This document shows positions 1 to 11,700 of a DNA stretch of 64,000 bases, piece after piece. A program made the translations under genes and the position numbers. The stretch covers positions 31,060,501 to 31,124,500 of the forward strand of contig OX327684.1 in the NCBI GenBank assembly GCA_946807835.1. The letters run 5' to 3'. The DNA comes from Ailanthus altissimus. Its lineage: Eukaryota; Streptophyta; Magnoliopsida; Sapindales; Simaroubaceae. The notes under the pieces are model-generated. The model had not been told where the DNA came from, did not search any database, and worked only from the letters and a program-made list of their open reading frames with translations. Position 1 is the first letter of the stretch. Every line of letters starts with the position of its first letter.

Positions 1-1
1 T

Positions 2-715
2 GAAAGCAAAGCAAAATCACCATTGGAGTTAGTTTACTCAGATATTTGGGGCTCTGCACCAACCAATTCTGGAAACAACTTCAAATACTACCTGAGCCTA
101 ATTGATGACTACAGTAGATACACTTGGATACTTCCCCTACAAACTAAAGATCAAACTGCATCAAAATTTATTGAGCTCAAGAGACAAATTGAAAAAACAC
201 TGGGGGCACAAATAAAAACACTACAAACTGACATGGGAACTAAGTATAAGCCCTTGGAACTATTTCTCAAATTGAATGAAATACACCATAGACTTACATG
301 TCCATACACTTCACAGTAGAATGGGAGAGCAGAAAGGAAGCACAGACACATTATAGAAGTAGGCCTATGTTTGCTTGCACAAGCTAAACTACCAGTGAAT
401 TTCTGTTGGGATGCATTCAGCACAGCTGTGCACTTGATTAATAGACTTCCATCTCCTCTACTTGGGAATCTAAGTCCATTTGAGCTTATGTTTCAGAGAA
501 AACCAAACTACAGCCACCTAAGAATCTTTGGGTGTGCTTGTTACCCACACCTTAGGCCTTACAACAAAAATAAATTTGACTTTCATACCAAAAAATGTAC
601 CTTCATTGGGTATAGTACCCAACATAAAGGCAATAGGTGTTTTGATAAGTTTGGTAGAGTTTTTGTATCTAGACATGTAGTGTTTGATGAGGATGATTTT
701 CCTTATATATCTGAA
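2..715 (+). pseudogene. copia integrase core, broken
   Basis: The translation shows the copia integrase core: 'YSDIWG' with the first catalytic Asp, then 'DDYSRYTW', then a degenerate 'TDMG' (canonically TDNG) with the second Asp, and 'NGRAERKHR' carrying the catalytic Glu. Downstream is the typical copia stretch 'GCACYPHLRPYN' and 'FIGYS'. A TAG stop at 317-319 sits where the family usually has Gln just before the NGRAE motif, consistent with CAG to TAG. The frame continues in phase on both sides of this stop to about position 715 ('VVFDEDDFPY') and then becomes poorly conserved linker sequence. Confidence 0.9.
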
Positions 716-1072
716 AACACAGCATCTGCACAAAATAGAACCAGTCACCCGAATTCTGTCTATAGCATTCTGTACTTGATCTCAAATTTTGTCCCACATG
801 TCACTTTGCAGGACACAGCCAATCTCTTGCCATTCCAAGAAGAAGATCAAGCTCATCCTGAAGTCCAAGACTACCATAACACCATCAGCTCACCTGCACA
901 AGAACATACAAGTCCTATTAACTTTACTGGTGCAGAAAGTGCACCCCATGATAAAAAATATAGCACAAATCCCCTTCTATAAATGTACATCTAATGCTAA
1001 CAAGATCCAAAAGAGGGAATTTTCAAATCCAAAATATACCTCACCATCAAACACAACACCAACACCACTTGT

Positions 1073-2600
1073 GTGCCCCAAAACACAACTCAAGCCTTAA
1101 CTGATATGAAGTGGAAAGGAGACATAAAAGAAGAATACACAGCATTAATCAAGAACAACACCTGGACCTTAGTGCCTCCTAAACCAAACCTGAAAGTGAT
1201 TGGAACTAAGTGGGTCTACAAAGTGAAATACAAGCCAGATGGATCCATAGCTAGGTTTAAAGCCAGACTTGTAGCCAAAGGATACCATCAAGTGGCAGGA
1301 ATTGACTACACAGAGACATTTAGTCCAGTAGTGAAGACTGCAACTGTAAGGATTGTAGCAAGCTTAGCTGTTTATTTTGATTGGGATATCAAACAAATGG
1401 ATATTAACAATGCTTTCTTAAATGGAAAGCTTATGGAAGAGGTCTACATTCAGCAACCAGAGGGTTTTGTTGATAGAAACAGACCACATCATGTGTGTAA
1501 GCTCAAGAAAGCACTTTATGGGCTCAAATAGGCACCAAGAGCCTGGTATGAGAAATTAAGGACTACATTGCTGAATTAGGGCTTTAAAAACTTTAAATCA
1601 GACTCCTCATTGTTCTTTTTAAGAGAAGAGAACAACCTAACTATACTATTAGTATATGTTGATGATATTCTCATCACTGGAAATAATGATAATAGAGTGG
1701 CTGCAGTGATGAAGAATCTCAATGACAGATTCCCTTTAAAGGTTCTAGGATCTCTGAGTTACTTATTGGGAATAGAAATCAAGAGGAATGCAACAGGCAT
1801 GCACATGAGTCAAACAAAATACATTCTGGACTTATTGAAGAGAACTGGAATGCTTGGTTGCAAGGGAGCAGTAACACCAATGAGTACCAGCACCAAATTC
1901 ACCAAAACTGAAAAGACTTTGAAGACAATACTCTATATAGAAGTGTGATAGAGGCATTGCAATATGTCACTCTAACAAGACCTGAAATTGCCTTCAGTGT
2001 AAACAAGCTTAGCCAATTCTTAGAGAAGCCTAAGCAAGAACATTGGTTAGGCAGCAAGAGAATTCTAAGATACCTGCAACAAACCACTAATTATGAACTC
2101 TTCTATTCACCTAAAGACAAACTCAGACTAACAGCATTCTCAGATGCTGATTGGGGTGCTGACATTAATGATAGAAAGTCTGTGAGTGGTTACAACATTC
2201 TTTTGTGTGGAAATCTAGTATCATGGTGTTCAAAGAAACAAAAGGCAATAGCAAGATCAAGTGTAGAGTTAGAATACAGAGCATTAGCTCATACCAGTGC
2301 AGAGTTGACTTTGATCTACTCTTTGCTATCTGAACTTGGGCTGCAACTTGAAGCTACTCCAAGGATCTGGTGTGATAACACCAGTGCAGCTTCCTTAGCT
2401 GCAAATCCAGTCTTCCATGGAAGAACCAAGCACATCGAAATTAATGTGCACTTCATCAGAGAGAAGATGGCAAATGGTGAATTGGAAATTAAATACATTC
2501 CCTCATAAGATCAATTAGCAGATATCATAACCAAGCCCCTCATTGTAGAAAGGTTTAACTTGCTGAAAAACAAGCTCAACATCTTACCAGATAGTGGAGC
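1073..2600 (+). pseudogene. copia reverse transcriptase and RNase H, broken
   Basis: RT begins with the 'NNTWTLVPPKP' and 'GTKWVYKVKYKPDG' blocks, followed by 'ARLVAKGYHQ', 'DYTETFSPVVK' and 'QMDINNAFLNG', which holds a catalytic Asp. The YVDD catalytic box is at 1655-1666. RNase H follows with 'SDADWG', 'KSVSGY', 'SWCSKKQ' and 'SSVELEYRAL'. Stops interrupt the frame at 1528-1530 (TAG where the family has Gln in the LKQAPRAWY motif), near 1577 and at 2506-2508. There is also a frame change near 1945. The catalytic boxes survive but the polyprotein cannot be made intact. Confidence 0.92.
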
Positions 2601-2602
2601 TT

Positions 2603-2613
2603 GAAGGGGGGAG
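2603..2613 (+). other. polypurine tract of the copia element
   Basis: A pure purine run directly follows the end of RNase H and precedes the 3' LTR, where plus-strand priming takes place in LTR retrotransposons. Confidence 0.75.
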
Positions 2614-2933
2614 TTAACAAGGAAGAAGATGTGGCCACCTTAGTTGACAGATCAGCTCACCACTGCAAGCAAAGAAAGGACCATATCTGTTATACTAGAA
2701 GACAAGAAATCCTAGTGAATGAAAGCTCCCATACTGCACACATTTGCACCACAACATTGAAAAGAATCAAAATGATCAGATCATCATTGCATTTGCCTTG
2801 TAATTACTACTGTAACCCTGAGATATTCAGTAACCTCATTGTATATAAACATACACTCTGTAAAAGCAAAACCATCAATGAAATAGTAGTTATTTTCCAG
2901 CAAAATTCAGCCTATACAAACTGTTCTTGATCA
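2614..2933 (+). repeat. 3' LTR of the copia element (about 320 bp)
   Basis: The LTR starts directly after the polypurine tract and ends near 'cttgatca'. It includes a TATA-like 'tatataaac' near 2841. The expected leading TG is not visible ('ttaaca' instead of 'tgttaaca'), so the terminus has eroded. The 5' LTR is outside the window, so the pair cannot be compared. Confidence 0.6.
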
Positions 2934-3924
2934 TAAAATTCAACTATATCATTATAAGTTAATGTTGTCTTTCAATCTCTCTGTGGGATGAAAAATATAT
3001 GTATCTTTCAGTTTCTTTTAGCTGTGGGAAAACATCGACATTTACAGTTCCAAGTTAAATAAAAAGACAACAGGTGGTTACTGGTTGATTTTTCAGGTGT
3101 AACAAGCCAAGAGCAAGCCGCTGTTTGGTTATGATTTTGTTTCCGGAAAACAAGAAAAGGAAAAAGATTCCATAAAACCTTGATCCATATATATGTACTC
3201 AGAAGTAGTATCAGCGGCGACGATGCATGCATCTTTGTCATTAAGATTGTCTCAGTTTGAACTGCTTGGTGTACTTTAATCCAGACGTGTTAGAACATGA
3301 TATGCAGAAACTTAGTTAGGAATACAGTTATGATCATTTGATGGAAAATAGGATTCATGAATGTCAGACGAAATCTACCTTATCCCAACACTAGGATCTA
3401 AAATGTGTACTTTTGTTCAATCAAATATTGACAAGCAACAATCTGCAGTCAAGACTATTATGTAGTTTATAATAATAGGTTTCCTGTTTGGAAACATTGG
3501 CTTAACCACCATGAAACCCTGAAGTTTATTTATATAAAATGTGGGAGTGCCGTGCCATGTTTAATGAGCTGGAATGAGGAAATTCAGGACCCCCATTTCA
3601 CATTATCTATGCATTGAATTTGGAAAGTAGAGGGAGGAATAATCCAGGGTGTTTTGATGAGAAATAGGTGTCAAGATGGTGGTTTAAGAGGTTAGGGGTG
3701 GTGGCGAAGAATCATGTGGGTGCATGTGCATTGAGTTGGATAACATGCCCAAAGCAATAAGCAACATATTTAGGTACACTTGGCTCTCTCTCATTCATTG
3801 ATCCCATTCTTTTGGAGGCCTTCTATGAAATTGTTTGATGTGGTCCCTTCCTAAGGGCTGCCTTAAAATTATTTTGCATTATCCTTATTGGCGAGAGGCT
3901 ACCAACCCAGCTCCCAGAATACCA
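2934..3924. other. intergenic, upstream region of the bHLH gene
   Basis: About 1 kb between the dead copia LTR and the bHLH TATA box. No coding potential was recognised. The stretch 3530-3920 is less AT-rich than the spacer downstream of the gene and probably holds the proximal promoter. Confidence 0.5.
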
Positions 3925-3931
3925 TATAAAA
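3925..3931 (+). promoter_or_regulatory. TATA box of the UPB1-like gene
   Basis: TATAAAA lies 117 bp upstream of the ATG at 4048. A transcript starting about 30 bp downstream would have a 5' leader of roughly 90 nt without upstream ATG codons. Confidence 0.6.
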
Positions 3932-4047
3932 CCCATCTGTTTGTGCCCTTTTTGCTATAAGTTCTTGTTTTGGCAACCATTCAGAAAAGTTCTTTGAGAG
4001 AACAAGTTGGCCTTTTTCTTTTATCTTTTTGTCGAAAAATTTGAGCT

Positions 4048-4467
4048 ATGGGAGTTGTTTCTTCACCTCTTCTTGATTCCCTTGATTTGAAAAGCATCAT
4101 TCAAGGAAATGAGGAGAAGTCTAAATTAAGTCAGTCTTTGTGGGACAGAGTTTTGGAAGCCCAAGCCAAGAGAAGACAGCGGCAAGTCAGCAAGAGAAGA
4201 GTTACGAGGAAAAATGGAGGACACATTATCAGAAGCAAGAAGCCTAGAAGGATTCTGATGAAAATGAGAGCACGTTTAGAAGGTTCTAGAAGGCCTGCAA
4301 ACGCGATCGAAAGAAAGGTCAGGACCCTGAAGAAGCTAATCCCGAACAGCGAGTCCTTGGGCTTAGACGGGCTGTTCAGAGAAACAACTGATTACATTTT
4401 GGCTTTACAAATGAGAGTAAAGGCCATGCAGATTATGGTTACTGTATTGGCAGGTTCTGAAGAGTGA
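4048..4467 (+). CDS. UPB1: UPBEAT1-like atypical bHLH transcription factor
   Basis: A single-exon gene for 139 residues. The C-terminal half (about 80-135) matches the plant atypical bHLH group that contains UPBEAT1: 'RRPANAIERKVRTLKKLIPN', then 'GLDGLFRETTDYILALQMRVKAMQ'. Residues 41-76 are rich in Arg and Lys, but the basic region lacks the His-Glu-Arg pattern that reads E-boxes. In Arabidopsis UPB1 controls the shift from division to elongation in roots by repressing peroxidase genes; the same role here is inference. The N-terminal 40 residues are longer than I recall for the Arabidopsis protein. The start is supported by the TATA box and the absence of upstream ATGs. In Arabidopsis UPB1 and WRKY23 are neighbours, as recalled; here they are separated by about 17 kb of repeat-rich DNA. 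Confidence 0.85.
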   Translation: MGVVSSPLLDSLDLKSIIQGNEEKSKLSQSLWDRVLEAQAKRRQRQVSKRRVTRKNGGHIIRSKKPRRILMKMRARLEGSRRPANAIERKVRTLKKLIPNSESLGLDGLFRETTDYILALQMRVKAMQIMVTVLAGSEE

Positions 4468-5888
4468 AAAAATAAATTCATTTGTAAAGGCTTATATCTT
4501 TGTTAATCTCTTTCTTCTTTTTTTTTAAGTTTTGTGATTCATAGATATTGGAGCTTGTTTGGTAAAGTCAGCTGTATGTTTTGATGCTGTCTAGATTTAA
4601 CAATAGCTTTGGTCATTCTATTGTGTAAAGAGTGACGTTCACGAGACGGACGTGTGAATTCACTAATATTTTCCAGATATATATTCATTTATTTTAATAA
4701 CTTTTAGCCAATCAGTTGTTCTCTACATGAATATTTCCAGGAGTCTATAACCACTCTGAAAACGGTTCTGATAAATTTTGAAAGCTACTTCCCCTACAAA
4801 AATTTTGTTGCCAAGCTCAGGGATCGTTATGTTTAATATGAGAGAGTGATAATTTTTCTTCCAAAATAAATTTTTTGAATTACAGATCGTTCATCAGGTT
4901 TTTAGAGATGTTTCACAAATTTGATCACTTAGGTGATTTAGGTCATCCAAAAGATTGATTCTTAGCCATTTTCTATATTCTAAGTGCGGCCAGGCTTTTG
5001 TTCTTGTAATTCCTCGAACAGGATGATGAATACGATCCTATATTCAATATTGATGATTGTTTTGTTGGGAAAAAAGCTTCTTGGGTTTTATTTGGTATTG
5101 GAGCCGCTCCACATTTTAGATTGAATAAGCTGAACAGTGATAACGTGACATCAATTGGAAGCTACTTCAAGTAGCTGAACACGCCTTTGCCAGGTCTTGC
5201 TTAACGTGTAAACCTACTCTAGAATGTGAAAAATGTTTACAGAATATAATTTATTTATGAGAGGTGATAGTTACGCAAACTTTTTGCTGCTGTTACAAAA
5301 CTAGCAACAGGTGTGGCCCGTTTCTTATAATCCAACTGTCCGTTTATAAATGTTTTCTGGTGTATCAAAGGAGTGAAAGGATTACGGAACGTCTAATTGA
5401 AAATTTTCCATGCTGCTTTAACTTCTTACCAATTATAAATTTGAGCTGAGCAAAACTCTGGTGTATCAAAGCACATTTGAACTTTACCGATCAATTATTT
5501 ATCACTGGTTATCATAACTCGGTACTCTTCTTGTCTCCTGGATTTTCGGTTCTCGCAATGTTCTTACGTCGACTGTTCGACGTAAGTTGAGATCGTGATC
5601 CTCCTGTGAGAGAGATTAACTATGCATCAGTTTGAAGAAAATGTCCAGTTCATCTATCTGAAATCCCTTCGACATCTATATTGGGTCGGTTGCTAAAAGT
5701 AAACCCAATGCAGCATATTAACCCAAATAGAGCTTGAAGCCAAAAATATTTCGGGCTGGAGTCAATTCTGGGGTCGGAAAGAACGCAACATTGCCTTGTG
5801 TAAAAAACAAAATTAAAATTTTTCACGAACGGAATTCAGTAAAAGCTACATCAGGTTTTGATATTTGCTTGTAGGTAACAAAATTAAT
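4468..5888. other. intergenic spacer
   Basis: The 3' flank of the bHLH gene, with a T-rich stretch at 4510-4530 that may hold its polyadenylation region. No further gene was recognised. One short perfect palindrome lies at 5563-5586. Confidence 0.5.
5563..5586. repeat. short perfect inverted repeat, CpG-bearing
   Basis: Two 10-bp arms (CTTACGTCGA and TCGACGTAAG) flank a CTGT loop. It stands out because the arms contain CpG dinucleotides inside AT-rich spacer. Confidence 0.7.
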
Positions 5889-6115
5889 AAAATTAGTACC
5901 AATCAATTATTGTATGCCACTTGTTTAAGAGCATTTAAATGGAAGTAGATTTTAAATGAAATTCATACTTTTTTATTATAGATTCAATAAAACTCATACA
6001 TGCATATTTTGTATATGATTTGAATTCATACCCTGCAAATATGGACAATTATTCAAAAATATTCAATCTATTCATATGCATGATTTAACATCCACATTTA
6101 TCATTCATTTATGAA
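5889..6115. repeat. dispersed direct repeat, copy 1
   Basis: About 230 bp that recurs in the same orientation at 8551-8785 (shared 'aaaattagtac', 'ccacttgt.taagagc' and a block of short 'attcaat' and 'attcat' stretches). Coding motifs and clear terminal repeats were not seen. It is probably a degenerate MITE or LTR fragment. Confidence 0.6.
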
Positions 6116-8550
6116 GGCCCATGTTGAATAGAAAATGAGTTTATCATTTCTAAATCATTTGGTATTAAGTTGGTTTTTTGTAAGTTTTGGATAAGGGATG
6201 AGTTGGCTTTCTCTTATATTTGAGTGTTAATTCGATAAGATTAGGAATCTTGAAAGAGAAATAAGTCAATATTAAGTTGAGGTGGTTGATGTTGGATGTG
6301 ATTTGCTGGGACAGCTGGTTGAGGCCACTGATGAAACTTATTCATTTCTTATCTGTATTTGGCATAGTCGATCACAGTTGGGATATGATAATGGTGGGTG
6401 GAATAATCTGTCTCTATGGTGTGAGAGATGACGTCTTTTTCTTTGCTAAGTTTTGTAAAGATTGGCAAAATTAAGTTCTTCAATAAAGTCATGTTCAACA
6501 TGCTCACATGGTACAGTATCTTCATGTGAGATCTATATAGATGGAGGAATAATTTGGTTCTCTTAAATAAGGATTTTTTCAAGTTCTCTTTTTTGCTGGG
6601 AATGTTCTTTATGTCAGAGCTTGATTGAGCCTTTTAGGGAGAAAATGAAGGTGAAATAGTATTTAATAGTAGCATAGTAATTTATTTCATGATTTAAAAT
6701 AATCATACACTTTCGTTGAATAAGAATGACAAACCAAAGGTGTTGTCGGAGAACTACAACATTTGTGTGTTTTTCAAGTATGTGTTGAAACTTGCTCATT
6801 CACCAGGATTTAAGATAAAATCATTGGAGAAATATTAGAGTTGGATGATCTTCATTACATCTTTTTAGTTTCTAGATGGTTCTGAGTAAAAAAAATTCCG
6901 TGGCAATGATATACAAGTCTAACAAGTACTATAATAAATAAAGAATTAGTTTAAAATATTGAAAAAATAAAAAGAAAGATCTAATAACTTTTTCAAAAAT
7001 TCTCTTAATATCACTAACTTAAAAAAATATTATAACAAAGATCTAGTAAGGGAAGGGTTTCTAATCTTTATAAGAGGCATAAAAAAACCAACATATATGT
7101 TATACGAATGTTAGAATATTTTTTTTTTATAAGAGAATTGTAGACTTTTATTTTTAAAATAGTATGTAAGGGCAAGAAAGTAGTTTATATAGAGATTTTA
7201 TATCAAATAACTTCAATGACACTATATGTAAGAAAATTTCAAACGAAAAGCCAACTTTTTATAAATAACTTATAAAAAACAGAACATGAGAATAAGACCA
7301 AATTTATTAAAACCCTAACCACCACAGGCCCGCCGCACGACACCGTAAACCATCGCGTCAATCACCATTCACTGTCAATCAATACTCTGGTAGTCTTAGA
7401 AATGTTTGGCTAATCAATCCCAACTAGCCCTGTTACAAACCGAAGTTAGAATTACCAATAACGAACCAAAAATCCACACATATGACCGCCTTTAATCTTA
7501 TTATTTCGACCACTTTTGTCATCAGGAAGATTGTCATTTAAGTCAAGAAATTGTTGCAAACATGATCCAAATTAAAGTTTCACCAGATCGGTAATAGAAA
7601 ACTATTGTGCAAGTTTAATATAAAAAAATGAAAATCGTTGCCACCTCAAATCGTTCACACCACTGCTCCTGTAACTCGTCGTTGCCATCGTGCTAGTCTT
7701 TATTGCTATCAAATAGACCAACCCACAAACTCAAACAACATAAGCAAACCTTTTTCAGTTGTCTTCAAAGTCATTCGTCACCAAAAAGTTCGTGAACCGC
7801 AACAAGTCCATTATCCTCGTCCTTTTAATATGCAGTTGGTCACAGTCGATGCCATCTGTACAAACCCATCAGGAAGCTCACACTCTGCCAAGTAATCAAA
7901 TACAACGTGCGTCAAAGTCGTTCTGTCATAAGGAACCTATGAATGCCAATAAATTCGCAAGCCACCACCTTCGATTTGTCGCCATACATTAGATTTCAAC
8001 ACTCTATAGCCGCCTTTGCACTTTATATCACCAAAGCTTCCATATTCGACCGACGCAGTTCAATGTACGACCACCACCCATCGAAGATGTGAAACCCTAA
8101 ACATAAGGCTAAAACACACTATGAAAGCTTAAATTTAAGTATCACTACATCCGATGTTTATCTAATGATTCTACAAAATTTGTAAACTCTTTCATAATTA
8201 TAAATAAACTACAAAAGAGATATAATATTTTTTTTTTGCATGTTAAATTTATTTAAACTGAGTTAAAATTTACAATCAAGTTACAAAATGAGTATACAAA
8301 TTAATTTTACCTATTTTGTCAAAAGGCTGATACAACTTGCAGTCTAAATTTAATATTTTTATCAATTATCTAAGCATATTTTCTCAAAAAAATAATACCA
8401 TAGCTCGTCTATGCTCAAGCATGCTTCTTTACAAAAATAAACAATCGAGATTTACTTATATATGACAATTTAACTAATAAATTTATTATTCTTTTAAATA
8501 AATAATTAAAATTTGACTGGCAACTTTTGTGGAGAACTTTTATAGGTACC
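6116..8550. other. intergenic, AT-rich
   Basis: No recognisable gene. Open frames here are short and match no family. The stretch 7310-8110 is less AT-rich and may be a fossil of something once transcribed, but I recognise nothing in it. Confidence 0.5.
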
Positions 8551-8785
8551 AAAATTAGTACTAGCCAATTATGGTATACCACTTGTCTAAGAGCGTACAA
8601 ATAAAAATACTTTAAATCATATTCAATTTTTTTTAATCATAATTTAAATTAAACTCGTGCATACATGCTTTAAATAAAAATTGAATTCATATCTTGTAAA
8701 TATGACTATTTATTCATGAATTATTCAATTTATTCAAATATTTAGATATACGATTCAATATTTACATTTACTATTTATTCATACA
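8551..8785. repeat. dispersed direct repeat, copy 2
   Basis: Same repeat as 5889-6115, same orientation, offset 2,662 bp, diverged with small indels. Confidence 0.6.
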
Positions 8786-11700
8786 AAAAATATTATTACT
8801 CTATTTCTCTTTACAAACACTCTTTCATACACTAATACTTATTTTTTTTAATAAATATTTGACTTTATAATTTTTCTTAAAAGATAACTATATACTTTTT
8901 TTTAGTAAATAAATAATAAATATATTATTGCTAATACCAACAAAATACAAAATGTCTCATGACCTATTATAAAAAAAAAATACTAACATTATCATTTTAT
9001 TATAATGTAATTCATTTATTGACCAACAATGCACTCAAATATTTAATTTATATAACATCTTTAATACAGTAGAATATTTCAATATAATTATGAGCTTTTT
9101 GATAGAACACTACTTGATTGCACTCATACCATATATAATAAATGAAAGAGCAAAAAATAACTCTTAAAATTTTTTGAAGTAATGATTTATTGTCAATTTT
9201 TCTTAAAAAATATGACTTATTTCTCATTCAAGTGACAAAATACTTATGAATTTGACAAATCAATAAAAAAATTTATCAAACACTTATAGTGAAATTATAA
9301 TAAAAAATAAATATTATACCGCCTTAATATCATTACCGCATAAACGATAGATTGGAGAATGAATGATTCTCCATTTAACTAATTTGTTCTTAATAAATAA
9401 CTTATTTTTTAATATTAATCAAGTGATAAAATTATATTTTAATATGTGTCGAGGAGAACTGTATATTTTATTTATTATTAAAGAGTACTTAAAAAAATAA
9501 AAAAGTAATTTACGTGGAGGTTGCACGTAAGAAAACTTCATTAATATTGGTTGATGCTTTGAAATTGGACGATACAAATCTTTCGTTTTAGTGCAAAGTT
9601 GCAAAAAGACAGTGGTGGGCCCTGATATTTACCTCATTAAAGGATTTGCTGGCCGCTCGAACGAAACTGAATAACAATGGAGTCGACAGCACCAACTGTT
9701 TCAAGATTTGGAACATTTCCAATACCGCATTGCATCAAAAGTGGGTCATGGCGGGCATTATCTTTGCTTTTAAAATTCTAATGCAAAATCTCCAAGTCTA
9801 ATCGAATACTATTATACGATGTGAAATTTTTAATAATGGTGCTGTGTCCTGTCACTCACTCACCGGAAAAAAAATTGAATCATTATTTGTTACAACATGT
9901 ATGGTTGAAAAAACTATACGTATGAAACTGACTGGACGATTGCGTGCAAGTTTGGACATTGATGATGATAAAATTGACCATTTAGTGCAGAGCGGAAATT
10001 TTGAATTGCCGCCATAGACCGACAATTGGGTCTTAACATTTTGGCTAAATATTCCGATTCGAGAAACAAATGGTGTCGGCACCAACCGAGTTATAGATAT
10101 ATTCATGGAAACTGGCAGCTGCCATTGAGTTACTTCTGGGCCTAAAATTACGTTTACAGCGAATGATGGCTAAGCAGAGCATGGGCCGATGTCCTTTTAA
10201 CATTTCTAAGGAATGTACTGGTTTTTCATTTGCGCACCCTACGATGGGAAATTTGAAAGCTCTAGTCCAGTCTAAAATCATAAGATCTATTAATTGAGTG
10301 ACTAATGATCTGACTTTTTTCACAGTTTTCACATCCATAAACAAAGAATAATTGCCCATGATGGCACTGAAATATATTCCATTCTTCGCTGGCTTTCGCT
10401 GTCGTGATTTGTATGTTTCCCATTCCCCATAGTTAAAAATGCAAAGCAGGCCTTCAAATTTTCATTTTCCATACGTGTTTGACGAAGCTGGTATTTGCAC
10501 GCTTAACATGAAACAATTGAAAGAACGATGTGGGTAATGTCCCATTTGATACTAAAAATTACTTCGGTGTTTCTATTTGACTCGCTCTATGACCAAATGT
10601 ATAAAAATTAAAATATTGTGTTGAACATCAAGTGTTTTTACTTTTGACTTAGGCCATGTGCAGGAAGCTCACATCTCTATCTTTTTGATTTGAAAACCAT
10701 TGATGGGATCGAGATTGATTGACGATTCACCTAAAGTTTTACTTGCTCAGGAGTCAGGTATATCAGTGATGAGCTTTGTGCCTGCCTTAATTAATTATAA
10801 TATATTGTCAACCTTCTAGAAAAGTCTTCTCTGTGTGAGTGTGTGTGTGTGTGTGTGTTAAGACAAGTGTTTTAAATTTAAGGTCTTTTGATTCTTCGTC
10901 TTATTAAATTTTCATTTCATGATCACGAACGGGATAAGTTCACACTTCACAGTTTCAACTTGTGATTTATTTTTAATGCAAAGCGATTGTTAGGTGTGTT
11001 AACGAAAATCCGTAATCGTATCATAATATCAATCACGAGCAAACACGTAGATCATTTTCTATCTTTTGCCTACCGATGACGGAGGGTTTTTCGTTAGTAA
11101 TATTTATACACTTATATATATATATATATATATATATCTAGATAGCTACTGACTTTATATTTATTTATAATTATAAGGAAAATTGTTACATGCCAAATTT
11201 TGAACAGCATGAATTAAAGTGGAACTGTAAAATCCTGAATTGTCAATGTATCAAATCTTCTTTTAGATTATCTTTTCCATATATTAATGTGAGTAATAAA
11301 TAAAATAATCATAAATGTAACTCAGTGATTAAATTTCTCTTTTTAAATCAAATAGAGAAACTAAATTTGTGGAGGTAATCTAAGTGTTCTATAATATAAT
11401 AAGCATAGGGGCAGTACATTGTTTTTTTTTAATCAAATTAATATCATTGATAAAATTAAATATATTATAAGCCTACTACTTTATAACAAAAAATTATTAG
11501 AGTAACATAAATATAAATTTATTAACAATGTTTAAATTTGATACTTCCTCTATAAAAAAAAAAAAGGACAACAACCTCAACTTGAGAATTATTTATAATA
11601 AATTTATTACTTTTATTAAAGACACAGAAAATCCTACCCTCTTCTACCTCACAAAGGGAAGGGATTTACTGCCCCAATTAGTTAATTGAAAACCAATAAT

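Larger units (their letters stand above)
1..2933 (+). mobile_element. Ty1/copia retrotransposon, 3' part, degenerate
   Basis: The 3' part of a copia-type LTR retrotransposon enters from the left window edge. In order it shows integrase, reverse transcriptase, RNase H, a polypurine tract and a 3' LTR, which is the copia order (IN before RT). Gag, protease and the 5' LTR lie outside the window or are lost. The reading frame is broken by several stops and frameshifts, so the copy is dead. It ends about 1.1 kb upstream of the bHLH gene start. Confidence 0.93.

Noticed and set aside
7638..7992. Plus-strand open frames in a less AT-rich patch
   Set aside because: Two overlapping frames without domain motifs, promoter or splice context.
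10045..10359. Minus-strand open frame of 104 codons
   Set aside because: No recognisable domain, no plausible splice partners, and a composition typical of chance frames in a less AT-rich island.
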